DNA from: an uncultured Eggerthella sp.
GTDB lineage: Bacteria > Actinomycetota > Coriobacteriia > Coriobacteriales > Eggerthellaceae
Direction of reading: 5' to 3'
DNA length: 64,000 nucleotides
Assembly (NCBI GenBank): GCA_905203045.1
Contig: CAJKUH010000002.1
Location: 62,001-126,000, forward strand
The position numbers were made by a program, and so were the translations under genes. Of this stretch, positions 33,359 to 42,935 are shown one piece after another. How positions within the stretch are numbered: position 1 is the first letter of the stretch; the number at the start of each line of letters is the position of its first letter. Below the pieces are notes generated by a model that made no database searches, was not told the origin of the DNA, and was given only the letters and a program-made list of their open reading frames with translations.

Positions 33359-34727
33359 GCGCGCTATCTGCCTCCTTTTGCTTTTGTTTTTTGCACTTAC
33401 CCGCCCTAGCAGCCGCAAACTCCAAGCAGCCAAGGGCAACAGTCCACTCGTAGAAGAATGGGAAGTCGAGAAATCCATGGAGAATGAGTCCCGATGAGAG
33501 GAGCAAGACGCACGGCATATAAGCAAAAAGAACCGCTCCCTTGCGCTTCATGTTCACAAAATGCGCAACAAGAGCGACCATCATAGCAATGGCTATGATC
33601 CATCCGAACAAAGTTACGGCCTCGATATACAGGTTATGACAATTGTGCCACCTACCGTAAATGGTCGTATTCAAATAAGTATCAAAACCGATTCCCTTGA
33701 ACAGCATAGGCAACCCCACGTTGTCCCACAGCTTGAAGTAGGCATTCCAAATATCCCTGCGTGCCGTAAGCAAGTCACTAGAGTCGAGGCGAGTTGTGAG
33801 CGCATCGACAGAAAACAACGATGATCCCGACAGCATATACGTCGCCAGCAGGTATGCGGCAGCAAGCGCAAATACAGCTCCAACGAGGTATCTAACGGGA
33901 AGCCCATCCCTGGCCGTCTTGCGCAAAAAACCGAAAAGCGCGAACGCCCCAACAATACCGAGGCAAATCAATGCGCCTTTCGAATAGGTTAGGAAAGCGA
34001 AGAAAACCAAAACGAGCGTGATGGGAAATGCGCCACGATACGCCTTTCCCGCATATATGAGGTAGGCATTCGCCCCCACGACGAGAGCAACTACCTGGCC
34101 GAATACAACAGCATCGCCAACAAGCCCAGAAAAACGCGTGGTAACATCCACACCGGTGTTCACCGAGCCAAAAGTGTAGAGATAGATTCCCCTGTCCATC
34201 ATTGTTAACCCCATAAAGCCCGAAAGAGCCAACGAGACGGTAAGTAGTCTCACATAAGTTGGGAGGTTTCTCTCCAGACGGATTGTGCCCAGCAGAAATA
34301 GAGGCACGGCAAGGTGGATAAGCCACTTTGCATAGGTAAGCCCGGCTCCGATATTGTAGACGGTGAAGACGAAAACGAGCATCAGCGCAACGTAGCGCCC
34401 CCGCGCGTGCTCTACGCTTCCGTCGATTGTCGCCTTAAGGACATACAGCAGTACAAGTAGATAAAACATGCTTGTACCGCCCAAATCGGCGCCCATTACA
34501 TTGAAGAATGGGAGGCAGGCGAAGAGGAACCTGCAACATGTCTCCGACGTTCCAACGGCAGCGATGGCAACAATGACCAGCGTCAGAAGAAACGAAATGG
34601 AGCCAATCGAAAACAACCAACCGCCACAAACACCGATAAGCAGCACATAGCATATCCCCACAGAGAAGGTCTGCCCGGTTATTCTGCGATTAAGTAAAGA
34701 GCGACTCGAAACGGCAGCGGCTAGCAT
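33336..34727 (-). CDS. Wzy-like O-antigen/capsule polymerase
   Basis: Multi-spanning membrane protein (463 aa, about 11-12 helices) with the Wzy/ligase layout: hydrophobic halves flanking a large polar loop that contains TRRDIWNAYFKLW and GIGFDTYLN...HNCHNLYIEAVTLFG, the loop pattern of O-antigen polymerases. It would join repeat units on the outer face of the membrane after the flippase. It overlaps the preceding glycosyltransferase by 7 bases and the next gene by 23. Polymerase is more likely than ligase given the complete Wzx/Wzy/Wzz set. Confidence 0.82.
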   Translation of the reverse strand: MLAAAVSSRSLLNRRITGQTFSVGICYVLLIGVCGGWLFSIGSISFLLTLVIVAIAAVGTSETCCRFLFACLPFFNVMGADLGGTSMFYLLVLLYVLKATIDGSVEHARGRYVALMLVFVFTVYNIGAGLTYAKWLIHLAVPLFLLGTIRLERNLPTYVRLLTVSLALSGFMGLTMMDRGIYLYTFGSVNTGVDVTTRFSGLVGDAVVFGQVVALVVGANAYLIYAGKAYRGAFPITLVLVFFAFLTYSKGALICLGIVGAFALFGFLRKTARDGLPVRYLVGAVFALAAAYLLATYMLSGSSLFSVDALTTRLDSSDLLTARRDIWNAYFKLWDNVGLPMLFKGIGFDTYLNTTIYGRWHNCHNLYIEAVTLFGWIIAIAMMVALVAHFVNMKRKGAVLFAYMPCVLLLSSGLILHGFLDFPFFYEWTVALGCLEFAAARAGKCKKQKQKEADSAHASFVKS

Positions 34728-35833
34728 GCGCGCGCATCCTTCCGCCTGTAAACATCAAGATAGGCCCTTGCCATGGTATCCGAGCTAAAATCGGCCGCCC
34801 GTTTTCGCGCAGCCATGCCCAATGACTCCCGCAGTCCCTCATCAAGCAAAAACCTCTCGACTGCTGCCTTGACCGAGAAGGCGTCGGTACCGCACAGAAG
34901 CGCATTCTTGCCGTCCTCGAGCATGTCAGGTATCCCACCAACAGCGGAAGCAACGATAGGCAACCCCGCAGCCATCGCCTCGGCCAGGACCATCGGTATG
35001 CCCTCGTAAAGCGATGGGAAAACGAAGAGATCCGCTTCTCCGAGGGCACTGGGGATGTCGTCAGTAAGACCATGAAATACAAACTCGTCCTCTAGTCCCT
35101 CTTTGGCAACTGCGCCCTTCACACTCTCCATCAGAGACCCGACACCATACAAGTCGAAGACAGCATTGTGCCCGTCGTCCTTTAATCTCGCCGCTGCTGC
35201 AACGAGCGCAGAATGATTTTTCGCCTCCTCGAAGCGACCTACATGGCAAATCCTCGCTGGCGCGTGCAAGGAATAACTACGCTTTGGCTCATAGCGTTCG
35301 AGATTGGTGCCGTTGGCAACAACTGCGACCCGTGAAGCTCCTAAACCGTAAAGGTCTTCAACGCTTTTTTTCGTTGCCCCACTCAACGCCACAGGCAAAA
35401 CCATTCCGCTGCGATAATAATGACGATTGAAAGCGCGCTTCAAATTGCTGGCCGTCTCCTTCTCAGCCATGCTATGAATTGTATGCACTAAATTGCGGAT
35501 TCCCGCCTTTCTAGCCGCAGGAACGACGTACTGAAGGATGGGAAGGTGCGAATGCACGACATCGGGCTCGAAATCGCGCATGATGGAAGCAAGCCTCCTG
35601 GAAACCGAGAGGTCGAGCCCCGACCGTTTGCCCAAAATGATCAAGTCGACGCCGTCGTTGCGCATCCTCTTTGTGAGCATGGTCTCGCCCGACTGGAGGA
35701 CAACAACCAAAACAGCACATCCCTGCCGCTTCAGGGCATACGCCAGATTCTCGACCATCGTCTCTGCGCCTCCGACGCGAAGCGACTGAATGACAAGCAT
35801 TACCTTGTATTCGCTATGATGCTTAAAAGCCAC
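34721..35833 (-). CDS. Family 4 glycosyltransferase
   Basis: GT-B fold retaining glycosyltransferase, 370 aa. N-terminal LRVGGAETMVENLAYAL and C-terminal CHVGRFEEAKNHSALV, LFVFPSLYEGIPMVLAEAMA and GLPIVASAVGG are typical of GT4; Glu in the FPSLYEGIP motif is the expected donor-binding residue. The start is GTG 35833 with no clear ribosome site; an ATG 11 codons later also keeps the domain. It lies 61 bases after the preceding GT. Sugar specificity unknown. Confidence 0.85.
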   Translation of the reverse strand: MAFKHHSEYKVMLVIQSLRVGGAETMVENLAYALKRQGCAVLVVVLQSGETMLTKRMRNDGVDLIILGKRSGLDLSVSRRLASIMRDFEPDVVHSHLPILQYVVPAARKAGIRNLVHTIHSMAEKETASNLKRAFNRHYYRSGMVLPVALSGATKKSVEDLYGLGASRVAVVANGTNLERYEPKRSYSLHAPARICHVGRFEEAKNHSALVAAAARLKDDGHNAVFDLYGVGSLMESVKGAVAKEGLEDEFVFHGLTDDIPSALGEADLFVFPSLYEGIPMVLAEAMAAGLPIVASAVGGIPDMLEDGKNALLCGTDAFSVKAAVERFLLDEGLRESLGMAARKRAADFSSDTMARAYLDVYRRKDARAC

Positions 35834-35894
35834 GTTACTATGCCAATCTTAATATATGACCGAAGTCACTAGAACATCAGCCATTCCCCTGCCG

Positions 35895-36941
35895 TCAGCG
35901 CTCGTCATCAACAGCTGCCGCCACAACCTCAGAAACCACCTCCGGCGAGTAAGCCCCCGCCCTAACCAAGCAGCCCTTTCGAAGCGCATTTGCTCCATCA
36001 CCAAGTGCGATGAACCTTTCGATCTCATCCGCGAGCAACCCGTTATCCCCAAACTCGTACCCAAATCCGGTCACACCGTCCTCGAGCATTTCGTCGTAGT
36101 ACTGCCACTTCGCGGCTATCACAGGAACCCCTGCTGAAAGCGCGTCAATGATCGTGCCAGGAATGCCCTCTGGTTTCCATTTGGTCGGGAACAACAGCGC
36201 ATCGTAGCCCGCAATCGCCCGCACGCTCTCCTCGGGCGCAACGCAACCCCTGTAGTCCGCATAAGCGCATCTGGCAAGCGCAGTTTCGAATTCGTCTTTG
36301 TAGCCAGGATCTATGGGACCATAAACGTCTAAATGGCAGTCATATCCCCTCGAACAAAGCTTCCCGACGGTCTCTATGGCATCGCTGATACCCTTCAGCT
36401 CCTGCACGCGGCTGAACGTGCAGAACCTATAGCTAGGCCCGTAATGCCGAGTTTCAGGAAACTTCATCTCGTCAAGATACTTGAAATTCGGCAGGAACTC
36501 GGCATTATTCACACCCAGCTCCTCAAGCTTCCCGACAAGCTGGCGTGACTCAACCCAGTTCACCCTAAAATCGTTGAGGTAGTTGACCTGTTCGGGACGC
36601 TCGCGCAAGTCATTGGCCAACCACCCACCGATGAGATTGTGGTAGACGCGCGTGTGCAAGTGACGTGCTGCGAAGGATAGAAGCGGGAAAAACGCCTTTC
36701 GCCCATTTCGCGACAGAGACACGAATACGTCCCCGCATGTCAACAGGCACCGCACAGCCTGCACGGCAACCCGCGCTGCGTTACGCCTGTAATCTTTTGT
36801 GTCTACGACGATGACGTTCCCCTCGCCGTAGAGTCCGCATAGCAAACGGTGCATCATGCGAGTTTTAACGGTTTGTCCGTCAAAAAGCTCGCACTCGGGA
36901 TCAAGGCGACCAATCAGCCCAATCTTCTTAGTCAAGCCCAC
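35895..36941 (-). CDS. Family 4 glycosyltransferase (divergent)
   Basis: 348-residue GT-B protein. The C-terminal half shows CTFSRVQELKGISDAI, LLFPTKWKPEGIPGTIIDAL and GVPVIAAKW, the GT4 donor-binding pattern; the N-terminal half (IGLIGRLDPECELFDGQTVK) lacks the usual GGA start. It overlaps the end of the TupA-like gene by 14 bases. It would add one sugar to the repeat unit. Confidence 0.8.
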   Translation of the reverse strand: MGLTKKIGLIGRLDPECELFDGQTVKTRMMHRLLCGLYGEGNVIVVDTKDYRRNAARVAVQAVRCLLTCGDVFVSLSRNGRKAFFPLLSFAARHLHTRVYHNLIGGWLANDLRERPEQVNYLNDFRVNWVESRQLVGKLEELGVNNAEFLPNFKYLDEMKFPETRHYGPSYRFCTFSRVQELKGISDAIETVGKLCSRGYDCHLDVYGPIDPGYKDEFETALARCAYADYRGCVAPEESVRAIAGYDALLFPTKWKPEGIPGTIIDALSAGVPVIAAKWQYYDEMLEDGVTGFGYEFGDNGLLADEIERFIALGDGANALRKGCLVRAGAYSPEVVSEVVAAAVDDER

Positions 36942-37806
36942 ACACCCTCAGTTCCTCGCCCCAATGGGCAATGAAGTCGTCAGTATAGTAGTCCATGACC
37001 CCGCACGCCGGCGAGAACGTCAACTCACCGAACACGACCTCCCCATCCGATTCGTAAAGGTCGACTCGTACAAAGTCGAAATCGGCGCTCAAGATCCTCG
37101 CAGCATCGACCATCTCGTCAAGAAGTTTCGGCTTGGCGATCTTCTTTCCGTTCCTCATCGGCCCCTGCAACCCATCGATGGGGTCCCAATCCGTATCATA
37201 CAAATTCAGCTTCAAGCCCCGGTCTCGCTCGCTGCATGTCAGCACGAAGCGTGGTTCGCCGTTCAGACAGTGGAACTTGTAGTCCACGATTTCGTCCATG
37301 CCGCCTATAAAGTCTTCAGCATAGACGCGATGGGGCACCAGCTTGTAGTGCGGCTCCACGCAAGCGCGGGGATAGTCCTCTCCGAGCCATTTGCGCGCAT
37401 GCTCGATCATATCGTCAGCATCAAGCAAATCCTTGTCGGGCACAAGGTAGTTCATCTCGCAGCCGTGCGTTGCTTTGAGCGCAAATGCCCGCGGTAACAT
37501 GCCGATGTTGATGTCACCGACATGCTTCCACGGTCCGTAAGCAGGCACGAGCAAACTGGCCAGACCCTTCTCCGCCACATAGTCGCGCACCGCCCATTTG
37601 TCCGTGCAGCGAGCGGCAAGCGATTGGTCGGTGTTAAGCTCGATCCAGCAAATCTTGTCTGCCAGCGTCTTAGGACTGGACAAATCCAACTTCCTGCCAA
37701 AGCGGACTCTTGCATCCAGCTCCTTCGCCCGCTTGGTACCCAGAATTGCCGCCTCAGCATTGAGCAAACGTCTGTACAGATCTTTTGCAATTCCGCCCGA
37801 AGACAT
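36928..37806 (-). CDS. TupA-like ATP-grasp polysaccharide biosynthesis protein
   Basis: 292-residue protein resembling the TupA ATP-grasp family of teichuronopeptide synthesis, which links amino acids to uronic-acid polymers. Supporting segments: FALKATHGCEMN, DFIGGMDEIVDYKFHCLNGEP and DFVRVDLYESDGEVVFGELTFSPACG, which carry the ATP-grasp metal residues. ATG 37806 is one base from the end of ugd, with AGAGGG as ribosome site inside ugd. Adjacency to UDP-glucose dehydrogenase, which supplies glucuronate, fits a uronic-acid linked role. Confidence 0.78.
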   Translation of the reverse strand: MSSGGIAKDLYRRLLNAEAAILGTKRAKELDARVRFGRKLDLSSPKTLADKICWIELNTDQSLAARCTDKWAVRDYVAEKGLASLLVPAYGPWKHVGDINIGMLPRAFALKATHGCEMNYLVPDKDLLDADDMIEHARKWLGEDYPRACVEPHYKLVPHRVYAEDFIGGMDEIVDYKFHCLNGEPRFVLTCSERDRGLKLNLYDTDWDPIDGLQGPMRNGKKIAKPKLLDEMVDAARILSADFDFVRVDLYESDGEVVFGELTFSPACGVMDYYTDDFIAHWGEELRVCGLD

Positions 37807-37807
37807 G

Positions 37808-39079
37808 TTAATCCCTCTTGAACAGATCGCGGGTGTACACCTTGTCTGCCACATCAGCCAAATCGTCGCTCCATCGGTTTGCCACAATCAGATCGCATTT
37901 CACCTTAAAGTCGTCCAGGTCATGCGTCACCTCAGAGCCGTAGAACTCCGGCGCGTCTAGCGCGGGCTCATAAACAATAACCGGCACACCTTTGCTCTTA
38001 ACACGCCTCATAATGCCCTGGACCGACGAGGCGCGAAAGTTGTCCGAACCGCTCTTCATGGTCAGGCGGTACACACCCACCACGGGCTTTGGCTTGCCCT
38101 CATAAACCAGATGCATCACACGGTCCACAACCTGCTCAGCAATCCAGTCCTTACGGGTGCGGTTGGCCTCGACAATAGCCTCAATGAGATCCTGAGGCAC
38201 GTTCCGATAATTTGCCAAAAGCTGCTTAGTATCCTTCGGAAGGCAATACCCCCCGTAGCCGAAAGAGGGATTATTGTAGAAACTGCCAATGCGTGGCTCC
38301 AAGCACACGCCCTCGATGACATCAGCAGAGGACAGCCCGCGCGCCTCGCAGTAGGTATCAAGTTCATTGAAATAAGCCACGCGCAAAGCAAGATATGTGT
38401 TGGCAAAAAGTTTTACGGCCTCCGCTTCGGTGGTACCCAGAGCGAGTTTCGGGATGCCGACAGAATCGTTGTCATTCACGCGTTCTAGCTCTGCAGGGTC
38501 AGCGCCCTGCGCCAGAAGCTCGGCAAAATTCTCAGCAGCAGCCACAGCTTCGGCATCGTCCTTGGGAGCGCCCACTACAATGCGGCTGGGGTGCAGATTG
38601 TCATAGAGAGCCTTACTCTCACGCAAGAACTCAGGGCTGAATATGATGCGTCTGTCGCCCAGTTTTTCGCGCTGATTCTCTGTGTAGCCCACAGGAATGG
38701 TCGACTTGATAACGATCCAAGCGGTCGGGTTCACCCCACGAATGGTCGAAATGGCCGCCTCCACAGAACTTGTATCAAAGAAGTTGCGGTCGCTGTCATA
38801 GTTGGTCGGAGTGGCTACGATTACGTAGTCTGCGCCACTATATGCCTCGGCAGCGTCCAGGGTCACATGTAGGTCGAGCTTCCTTGCGCCTGACTTGGCC
38901 TCACTCAGGAAGCGCTCAATCTCGTCGTCCTGGATGGGCGACTCGTAACGCTGCAGCTTCTCGACCTTCTCAGGAACGATATCTAGCGCGTACACCTCGT
39001 TGTGCTGCGAGAGTAATACTGCAAGGGACAAACCGACATAGCCTGTTCCAGCAACCGCTATCTTTATTTTGTTGGGCAT
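37808..39079 (-). CDS. ugd: UDP-glucose 6-dehydrogenase
   Basis: Oxidises UDP-glucose to UDP-glucuronate with two NAD+. Complete 423-residue enzyme: NAD-binding GTGYVGLSLAVLL near residue 10, TIPVGYTE, SPEFLRE and the catalytic-cysteine motif FGYGGYCLPKDTK. It is the intact copy; a truncated one lies at 22042-22734. UDP-GDP-mannose-type dehydrogenases share these motifs, but the spacing fits the UDP-glucose enzyme best. Confidence 0.9.
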   Translation of the reverse strand: MPNKIKIAVAGTGYVGLSLAVLLSQHNEVYALDIVPEKVEKLQRYESPIQDDEIERFLSEAKSGARKLDLHVTLDAAEAYSGADYVIVATPTNYDSDRNFFDTSSVEAAISTIRGVNPTAWIVIKSTIPVGYTENQREKLGDRRIIFSPEFLRESKALYDNLHPSRIVVGAPKDDAEAVAAAENFAELLAQGADPAELERVNDNDSVGIPKLALGTTEAEAVKLFANTYLALRVAYFNELDTYCEARGLSSADVIEGVCLEPRIGSFYNNPSFGYGGYCLPKDTKQLLANYRNVPQDLIEAIVEANRTRKDWIAEQVVDRVMHLVYEGKPKPVVGVYRLTMKSGSDNFRASSVQGIMRRVKSKGVPVIVYEPALDAPEFYGSEVTHDLDDFKVKCDLIVANRWSDDLADVADKVYTRDLFKRD

Positions 39080-39116
39080 ATCGCTCGACCTTTCGGGTAA
39101 AAACCAGGTAAAAGCA

Positions 39117-40028
39117 TTAGGATTTCGCCTTGCCGAAGAACTTTAATGCCTCCGAAATGCAAGCAACGGGCGACGAGGCAACGGCCTTGAAAGCGTAGTG
39201 TATCGCCAGTCTAGGCTGGCGGCTGCGTTTCATGGCAAAAGCAAGTACGGCGTTGTGACGAAACTCGATGTAGCGGACGTCCTTCTTGCTAAGACGCGAA
39301 TAGTAGCTGCGCACTACCTCATGCCTCGCAACTTCACCATCGATTTTGTTCTTTCCCAACGAGAGTCTCTCGCCAGAATGGAGATATTGGCGCACGTGAA
39401 CCTCAGGCATGTATCCCATGCACGCACCAGCTTCTATGCAGCGCAGCATAAGCCACCAATCCTGCCCGGTGGCCACCTCGCCGAACCCCTTAGTTCTGTC
39501 AAACAGACTCTTCTTGAGCATGTAAATCGATGTTGGAGAGATCGGGGTGAGCAGATGGGCCCTCAAAAGTCCCTGTTGGGTAAAATCCTTGCAATGGTCG
39601 AGCCGCCTGTGTTCCACAAGCTTGCCTGACTCGTCATACCAGGAAACATCCTGCCAACACATGTCCAAATCGTGTTCGAGCATGAAGGCGAGCTGCGTCT
39701 CAACCTTATCGGGCAAAAACTCGTCATCGTCATCCAAGAACGCCAGGTACTCGCCCGACGCATAGCGGCAGGCATAGTTGCGCGCGGCACCACCGCCCGT
39801 CTGACCTGCAGTGTGGACCACTTTTAGCCTTGAATCCCCAAACTTCTTAAGGGTTTCAGCGGTGGAACAATCCCAATCGCTACCGGGTATATTGTCGTTC
39901 ACCACAAGAATCTCGAGATTCCGATAAGTCTGGCCCTTTATGGAACGTAACGCATTTTCGAGCCTATCGGCACGCTTGTACGTAGGTACAATCACCGATA
40001 CAAGAGGGGAAGCTTCCAAGGATCGCAT
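39117..40028 (-). CDS. Family 2 glycosyltransferase
   Basis: 303-residue GT-A enzyme: VSVIVPTYKRADRLENAL, ILVVNDN, GGAARNYACRYASGEY and the metal-binding FLDDDDEF. It follows the priming transferase by 3 bases, so it is a candidate for the second sugar of the repeat unit. No membrane segment. Confidence 0.87.
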   Translation of the reverse strand: MRSLEASPLVSVIVPTYKRADRLENALRSIKGQTYRNLEILVVNDNIPGSDWDCSTAETLKKFGDSRLKVVHTAGQTGGGAARNYACRYASGEYLAFLDDDDEFLPDKVETQLAFMLEHDLDMCWQDVSWYDESGKLVEHRRLDHCKDFTQQGLLRAHLLTPISPTSIYMLKKSLFDRTKGFGEVATGQDWWLMLRCIEAGACMGYMPEVHVRQYLHSGERLSLGKNKIDGEVARHEVVRSYYSRLSKKDVRYIEFRHNAVLAFAMKRSRQPRLAIHYAFKAVASSPVACISEALKFFGKAKS

Positions 40029-40031
40029 GAC

Positions 40032-40580
40032 CTACCTTCCCCGCCTCATAGCCTTGAACGTCTTCGCAAACACGCGAGCGTCTAGGCCAAAAGATTGGTG
40101 GCGCACATAGAATAACTCGCGGGCCTGCCTCTGCCCACTCTGCCAAGTCGAGTCATTTCGGTCCGTGACCGCCCACCAACCCGTAATGCCTGGCTTACAG
40201 GCCAAGACCTCCTCGCGAGCGTCTCCGTATTCGTATGTTTCCTCCAAAGTCACAGGACGGGGCCCTATCACGGACAAATCACCAGATAGAACGTTTAAGA
40301 ACTGCGGCAGCTCATCGAGCGACGTATGTCGCAAAATTCGCCCAACACGAGTAATGCGCGGATCGTTGTCAAGTTTTTGCTCACGCTTCCAAGTCTCAAG
40401 CTGAGCAGAAGTCATATATTTCTCGGGACAGTCCTGGGCATCGGACACCATCGTACGCAACTTGAAGATGTGAATCTTCTTCCCGCCCTGCCCGATACGC
40501 TCCTGCCGGAAGAAGGGTTTGCCCGGCGTATCAATGCATATCGCTAAACACGCCGTCGCCACAGGAATGGCCAGAACCAA
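40032..40580 (-). CDS. Priming sugar transferase (undecaprenyl-phosphate sugar phosphotransferase), 5' end frameshifted
   Basis: Transfers the first sugar-1-phosphate to undecaprenyl phosphate at the membrane. Core motifs are present: PGKPFFRQERIG, FKLRTMV, DPRITRVGRILR, SLDELPQFLNVLSG, GPRPV and CKPGITGWW. The usual N-terminal membrane helix begins earlier in the same frame (AVKRIFDVAFSAGVCLVLAI, about 40580-40615), but that frame has no ATG, GTG or TTG before the helix and meets TAA near 40637. The preceding ORF (40619-40954) ends there in another frame. One missing A in the A5 run of CCTAAAAAGG would explain it. Confidence 0.75.
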   Translation of the reverse strand: MVLAIPVATACLAICIDTPGKPFFRQERIGQGGKKIHIFKLRTMVSDAQDCPEKYMTSAQLETWKREQKLDNDPRITRVGRILRHTSLDELPQFLNVLSGDLSVIGPRPVTLEETYEYGDAREEVLACKPGITGWWAVTDRNDSTWQSGQRQARELFYVRHQSFGLDARVFAKTFKAMRRGR

Positions 40581-40618
40581 GCAAACCCCAGCGCTGAACG
40601 CAACATCGAAAATGCGTT

Positions 40619-40954
40619 TTACCGCAAGGTAGCCAATACCACCTTTTTAGGTGCATCAACAGTCGGATCGGGCAAGGGAGCTTTATACATTCCTGCAGCA
40701 ACAAGATTCGGTGTAGAAACTGGTCTAGCTTCAACCTTAACCGCCGCCTTCCGCGCGGCTTCGCCGCGGAAATCGACGTGCACCACGCTTGCAGGCACCG
40801 CATTCTGTTGCGCGGCGTAATCAACCGCTGCCGTGCCCGCATCTATCGGGGGGATGCCTTTCTTTCCCGTATCTGCTTCTATTACCGCTTCACTCAAACC
40901 AGCTGTTACGTCCCCAGTTTCTGGAGTTCCTCCCGTCGGCAAGTTACCGTTCAT
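40619..40954 (-). pseudogene. Probable N-terminal extension of the priming sugar transferase, separated by a frameshift
   Basis: 111-codon frame encoding a Pro/Ala/Val-rich, low-complexity protein (ENGLP-like start, ending APKKVVLATLR). Related transferases carry such a variable cytoplasmic N-tail before KRIFD. Here the tail ends in the A5 run and the continuation is in the next frame. On its own it has no recognisable domain. Confidence 0.5.
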
Positions 40955-41113
40955 TCCTGCAGGTCATGCGCCCATTGCAACCGTATTCGGGCAATAAAAA
41001 ACGGCAGTATTCGCCGCCGGATGTTATATGCCTCTGTAATTGCTTTTCGCGCATGCCCTCGTATATCTGGCGCCAGCGCGCCACTTGCTTGGCGCCCTGC
41101 GCTGCCTTGCCGG

Positions 41114-41662
41114 CTAGCGCTTGCGCACCACTCGTATGCCTACCTGAGCGTGTATTGTTCGGCCGAACGCGGGAATTTCCAGATACGCCACCTTTTTGCG
41201 GTGGTTCACGTTGCTTATCCAGCCTTCGCGGCCCATCAGCGGGCCCGCAACAACCTGCACCTCGTCCCCGGCACTCACCACGGCTGTCGATACCTCGATT
41301 GCCTGGGTGCCGCAGTGCGTGAATGCATCGATCCACGCAACTTCATCCCTGTTCAGGGGAACAAACGCTTCGTCTTGCCCGCCAATCAAGCGCGCACTTC
41401 GCACATGGCCGCGGATACACGCCGCCAAATCTTCAACGCGGCTGGTTACCGCTATCAAATAACCGGGGAACAGCGCCTCCATCACGGGCACAAGCTTGCC
41501 ATCGCGCTTTTTCAAAGCGCGGCAACGCGGAACAAAACAGGTTTCGAGCAGTGGCTTTTGGTTCCGGCCTTCGGTTTGCCGCTCTTCGGCGGCCACCGCT
41601 TGGCGAATTGCCTTACAGGCAGATTCTTCCTTGCCCGCAAGCGTTTGCACCACGTACCACAC
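41114..41662 (-). CDS. NusG-like (LoaP/RfaH-type) transcription antiterminator
   Basis: Specialised NusG paralogue that binds RNA polymerase and lets it read through terminators in long operons. The NGN domain begins VWYVVQTLAGKEESACKAI and contains FPGYLIAV; the KOW domain is VSAGDEVQVVAGPLMGREG. I choose GTG 41662, giving 182 aa and a start at the conserved WYV; the frame is open 18 codons upstream. It is the first gene of the minus-strand polysaccharide operon of at least 10 kb, the classic position for LoaP. General NusG is unlikely because of this context. Confidence 0.85.
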   Translation of the reverse strand: MWYVVQTLAGKEESACKAIRQAVAAEERQTEGRNQKPLLETCFVPRCRALKKRDGKLVPVMEALFPGYLIAVTSRVEDLAACIRGHVRSARLIGGQDEAFVPLNRDEVAWIDAFTHCGTQAIEVSTAVVSAGDEVQVVAGPLMGREGWISNVNHRKKVAYLEIPAFGRTIHAQVGIRVVRKR

Positions 41663-42198
41663 AGCCGCCGCCTTCCGTACACAAAGGCATAGCTTCGCCC
41701 TTATGCGCGAACGCACTGAACAGACGTGGGCTTTCGACCGAAACCGCCGAACAATTAGGGGGGCACAAGCCCGCCGCTAAAACGGCCACTGCTTTATCGC
41801 TAAAGCGTTTGTTCCTTATCCGCCAACTGGCACTCGTGCAAGTACCGTTAAGGGCGCATAAGTATGGGAGGGGTGAAGCGTTGCCTTCCAACAACAAAAC
41901 ACCTGGTAGATTCTAGCGCAACAAAACAGGTTCATGCGAAAAAACGTTGCCGAATGTCCCCTCCCGTACAGGGAGCGGCACCAGTTTTAACACGCTTGCC
42001 ATACGCGCCGAATACCATTGAACCTGTTCACTTGGGCGAAAGATGAAAAATATAGCACATGCCCTGTACCACGGGTAACAAAACGTTTCGCCATTCGCTC
42101 TGTTTTCCCTGTTCATTTGCCTGTACCTGGGGTACCATTGAACAAATATGTGATAGTGTCACGTTTACTAACGCTTATACATGAAGGAGTAGGCACCA
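41663..42198. promoter_or_regulatory. Divergent regulatory region between loaP-like and surface-protein genes
   Basis: About 535 bases with no gene. It must carry the promoters of both divergent units. A plausible plus-strand pair is TTCACT/TATAGC with an 18-base gap near 42024-42054. Short inverted repeats around GTACC (about 42122-42137) are seen. GAAGGAG precedes the ATG at 42199. Confidence 0.4.
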
Positions 42199-42801
42199 AT
42201 GAAGAAGAAAATCGCAGCTCTGGTGTGCACCTTTGCGCTGGTTGCAGCCATGCCGGTTCTGGCATGGGCAGCAGGCAGCCCTTCGAAGGTAACGTCCAAC
42301 ACGGCAACCGCCACCCAGGGCGCAACGCTTACGGTTACGGGCAACACCACTGGCAACAGCCAAATTATCGTAGAGCCCACCGATCAGCAGGCTTCCAACA
42401 CCCAGCTTACGGAAACCATGAAAATCGTAGGCACCTTCAAGGTGTACGACGAGCCTCTTGATTCCACTTCCGGCACCTATACCTTCACCTTCGGCAACCT
42501 CGCTGAATACAACGGCGCAACCGCAACCGTGTTCATTGAGCATCAGAACGGCGACGCAAACCTGGGCTGCGAAACCAAGACCGCTACCGTTTCCAACGGC
42601 ACGGCAACCGTTGCCACCGACGGCCTTTCCCTGGTAACCATCGCGGTTGACACCGCAACCGTTACCGGCGCCACCACCGACGCAAGCGCAACGTCCCCGC
42701 AAACCGGCGTTAGCTTCGCTGGCGTTGCCGGCGCTACCGCTGTTTGCGCTGTTGCTGCCATCGGCGTAGGCGCTGTTCTTCGCAAGAAGGCAACCAAATA
42801 A
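42199..42801 (+). CDS. Secreted SPQTG-anchored surface protein
   Basis: 200-residue surface protein. A signal peptide ends near residue 24 (VLAWA-AG). The middle is Thr/Ala/Asn-rich and likely beta-stranded. The C-terminus has a sorting signal: SPQTG at 166-170, a hydrophobic helix and RKKATK. SPQTG differs from the consensus LPXTG, and a class B sortase is encoded 2 kb downstream in the same direction, so the two may be enzyme and substrate. GAAGGAG lies before the ATG, and a terminator hairpin follows. Confidence 0.8.
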   Translation: MKKKIAALVCTFALVAAMPVLAWAAGSPSKVTSNTATATQGATLTVTGNTTGNSQIIVEPTDQQASNTQLTETMKIVGTFKVYDEPLDSTSGTYTFTFGNLAEYNGATATVFIEHQNGDANLGCETKTATVSNGTATVATDGLSLVTIAVDTATVTGATTDASATSPQTGVSFAGVAGATAVCAVAAIGVGAVLRKKATK

Positions 42802-42851
42802 TGCCAGCCTGCGCCACACGCGCTACTTGGCAAAACGTACGTAAGTAACGA

Positions 42852-42879
42852 AGAGAGGGCCCTTGCGCCCTCTCTTTTC
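42852..42879 (+). terminator. Rho-independent terminator after the SPQTG protein
   Basis: AGAGAGGGC (42852-42860), 6-base loop, GCCCTCTCT (42867-42875), then TTTCC. Likely limits read-through into the Wzz-like gene. Confidence 0.8.
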
Positions 42880-42935
42880 CGTAACAGGGAAGTTCGCGCA
42901 CACCGCGCTGCCCGCCTATTCAAGGAGATTCGCCC

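Noticed and set aside
40944..41336. 130-codon minus-strand ORF overlapping the NusG-like gene
   Set aside because: The NusG frame is conserved; this one is low-complexity and out of frame.
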